A stretch of 64,000 nt of DNA, taken from Flavobacterium sp. YJ01. Lineage in GTDB: Bacteria > Bacteroidota > Bacteroidia > Flavobacteriales > Flavobacteriaceae. Each line of letters starts with the position of its first letter. Within the stretch, counting starts at the first letter, position 1. Shown piece by piece: positions 63,377 to 64,000 of this stretch. The DNA lies in the NCBI RefSeq assembly GCF_029320955.1, contig NZ_CP119757.1:2294001-2358000 (forward strand), given 5' to 3'. The position numbers and the translations under genes were made by a program. Under the pieces are notes generated by a model, which searched no databases, had not been told where the DNA came from, and saw only the letters and a list, made by a program, of their open reading frames with translations.

Positions 63377-64000
63377 CTACTCTTTCTTAGCATTATGCAA
63401 ACCACACTCTTTATGACTTGATTCCCACCACCATCTTCCGGCTCTGATATCTTCACCTGGGAAAATTGCTCTTGTACAAGGTGCGCAACCAATACTTACG
63501 AAACCTTGTTTGTGCAATACATTTTGAGGAACATTGTTTTCAGACAAATACGTTTCAACTTCTTCTAAAGTCCATTTTAATAACGGATTGAATTTTATGA
63601 TTTCGAAGTTTCCATCATATTCAAACAAACTTAAATCGTGTCTGTTTTCTGATTGTTCTGCTCTTAAACCAGTAATCCAAACTGAATTTCCCGCTAAAGC
63701 TTTTCTTAACGGAACCACTTTTCGAATAAAACAGCATTCTTTTCTGTTTTCAACCGAATCGTAAAAGCTGTTTGGTCCTTTTGTTTTCAGAAGATTTTCT
63801 ACTGAAGCAGCTTCCGGAAAATAAACCTCGATTGGTCTTTTGTATTTTTTTAATGTTTTATGAAAAACATCGTAAGTTTCCTGAAACAATCTTCCTGTAT
63901 CTAAAGTAAACACCGTAATGTCTGTGTTGCTTTTGGCAATGAAATCTGTAATTACCTGATCTTCCTGACCGAAAGATGTCGAAAAAATTACTTTTCCCGG
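63377..64000 (-). CDS. cysH: Adenylylsulfate (APS) reductase, 5' partial
   Basis: The C-terminal ~208 residues are in the window; the frame remains open to the right edge, so the start is outside. It shows the PP-loop-related SFGQEDQV, FTLDTGRLF, and the Cys pairs ECC and GCAPC of the [4Fe-4S] cluster. With those Cys it is the APS-type reductase rather than the PAPS-type. The terminal ECGLH carries the redox-active Cys. It fits the lack of an APS kinase in this cluster. GTG 63913 is only an internal codon. Confidence 0.93.
   Translation of the reverse strand, partial: PGKVIFSTSFGQEDQVITDFIAKSNTDITVFTLDTGRLFQETYDVFHKTLKKYKRPIEVYFPEAASVENLLKTKGPNSFYDSVENRKECCFIRKVVPLRKALAGNSVWITGLRAEQSENRHDLSLFEYDGNFEIIKFNPLLKWTLEEVETYLSENNVPQNVLHKQGFVSIGCAPCTRAIFPGEDIRAGRWWWESSHKECGLHNAKKE

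Noticed and set aside
1..64000. tRNA or rRNA genes, prophage or integrative element
   Set aside because: No cloverleaf-like sequence, rRNA segment, integrase or phage gene was recognised by reading; a covariance search could still find a tRNA I missed.

Overview
The window is a 64 kb piece of a Flavobacterium-like chromosome (Bacteroidota, Flavobacteriaceae, close in gene content to F. johnsoniae). The evidence is the AT-rich sequence, three gliding genes (gldA, gldD, gldE), promoters of the TTG-N19..23-TAnnTTTG type, near-absence of Shine-Dalgarno sequences, an L21 with a Lys/Ala-rich tail, and many palindromic intergenic repeats of types I recall from this genus. No tRNA, rRNA, CRISPR array, prophage or classical multi-gene defence island was seen. 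Most of the window is housekeeping; the unusual content lies between genes and in a few insertions.

Layout. 1-5.4 kb: end of the pyruvate dehydrogenase E2 gene, an M1 aminopeptidase lipoprotein, an AhpD-like protein and an AraC regulator. 5.5-16 kb: a glycosyltransferase, miaE, an AsmA-like protein, rplU-rpmA, an active/inactive M16 peptidase pair and a DMT exporter. 16-22.3 kb: a heavy-metal-domain lipoprotein, the mutY-ssb-gldE-gldD operon, and divergently an HU gene, a 30-residue basic protein gene (20388-20480) and RNase G. 22.5-31.5 kb: the bacterial alpha-2-macroglobulin/PBP1C pair. A REP-associated tyrosine transposase (RAYT) flanked by two REP/inverted-REP pairs sits between them, and the macroglobulin gene carries an in-frame amber codon. 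31.7-45.7 kb: tadA, a TonB-like protein, dxs, a DUF3078 protein, dgt, three tandem outer-membrane barrel paralogues, gldA, a TonB-dependent receptor and a PLP decarboxylase. 45.7-55.8 kb: an amino acid symporter, a methyltransferase, and a leftward methionine cluster (homocysteine methyltransferase, MetH remainder, metF). That cluster is headed by a SAM-I riboswitch and interrupted by an orphan gene, a four-helix-bundle gene and many repeats. Upstream of it, also leftward, are a TfoX-like gene, a 52-residue antitoxin-like gene and a lipoprotein. 55.9-64 kb: a leftward assimilatory sulfate reduction and sirohaem cluster (cysH, cysD, cysN, sulfite reductase with a HEPN-like tail, cobA, a Met8-like protein, ferredoxin-NADP reductase). 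cysH runs off the right edge.

How it fits together. The cys cluster makes sulfide from sulfate and the sirohaem its reductase needs; the met cluster makes methionine from homocysteine and methyl-tetrahydrofolate. The two are close together, so sulfur amino acid supply is largely encoded in one 18 kb block. The best leads for new biology are: the RAYT with its REP pairs and a distant fifth REP copy; four copies of a structured element resembling the Flavo-1 RNA; long perfect inverted repeats and a 29-nt palindrome in four copies; the long repeat-filled leader between the SAM riboswitch and its first gene; and the HEPN-sulfite reductase fusion.
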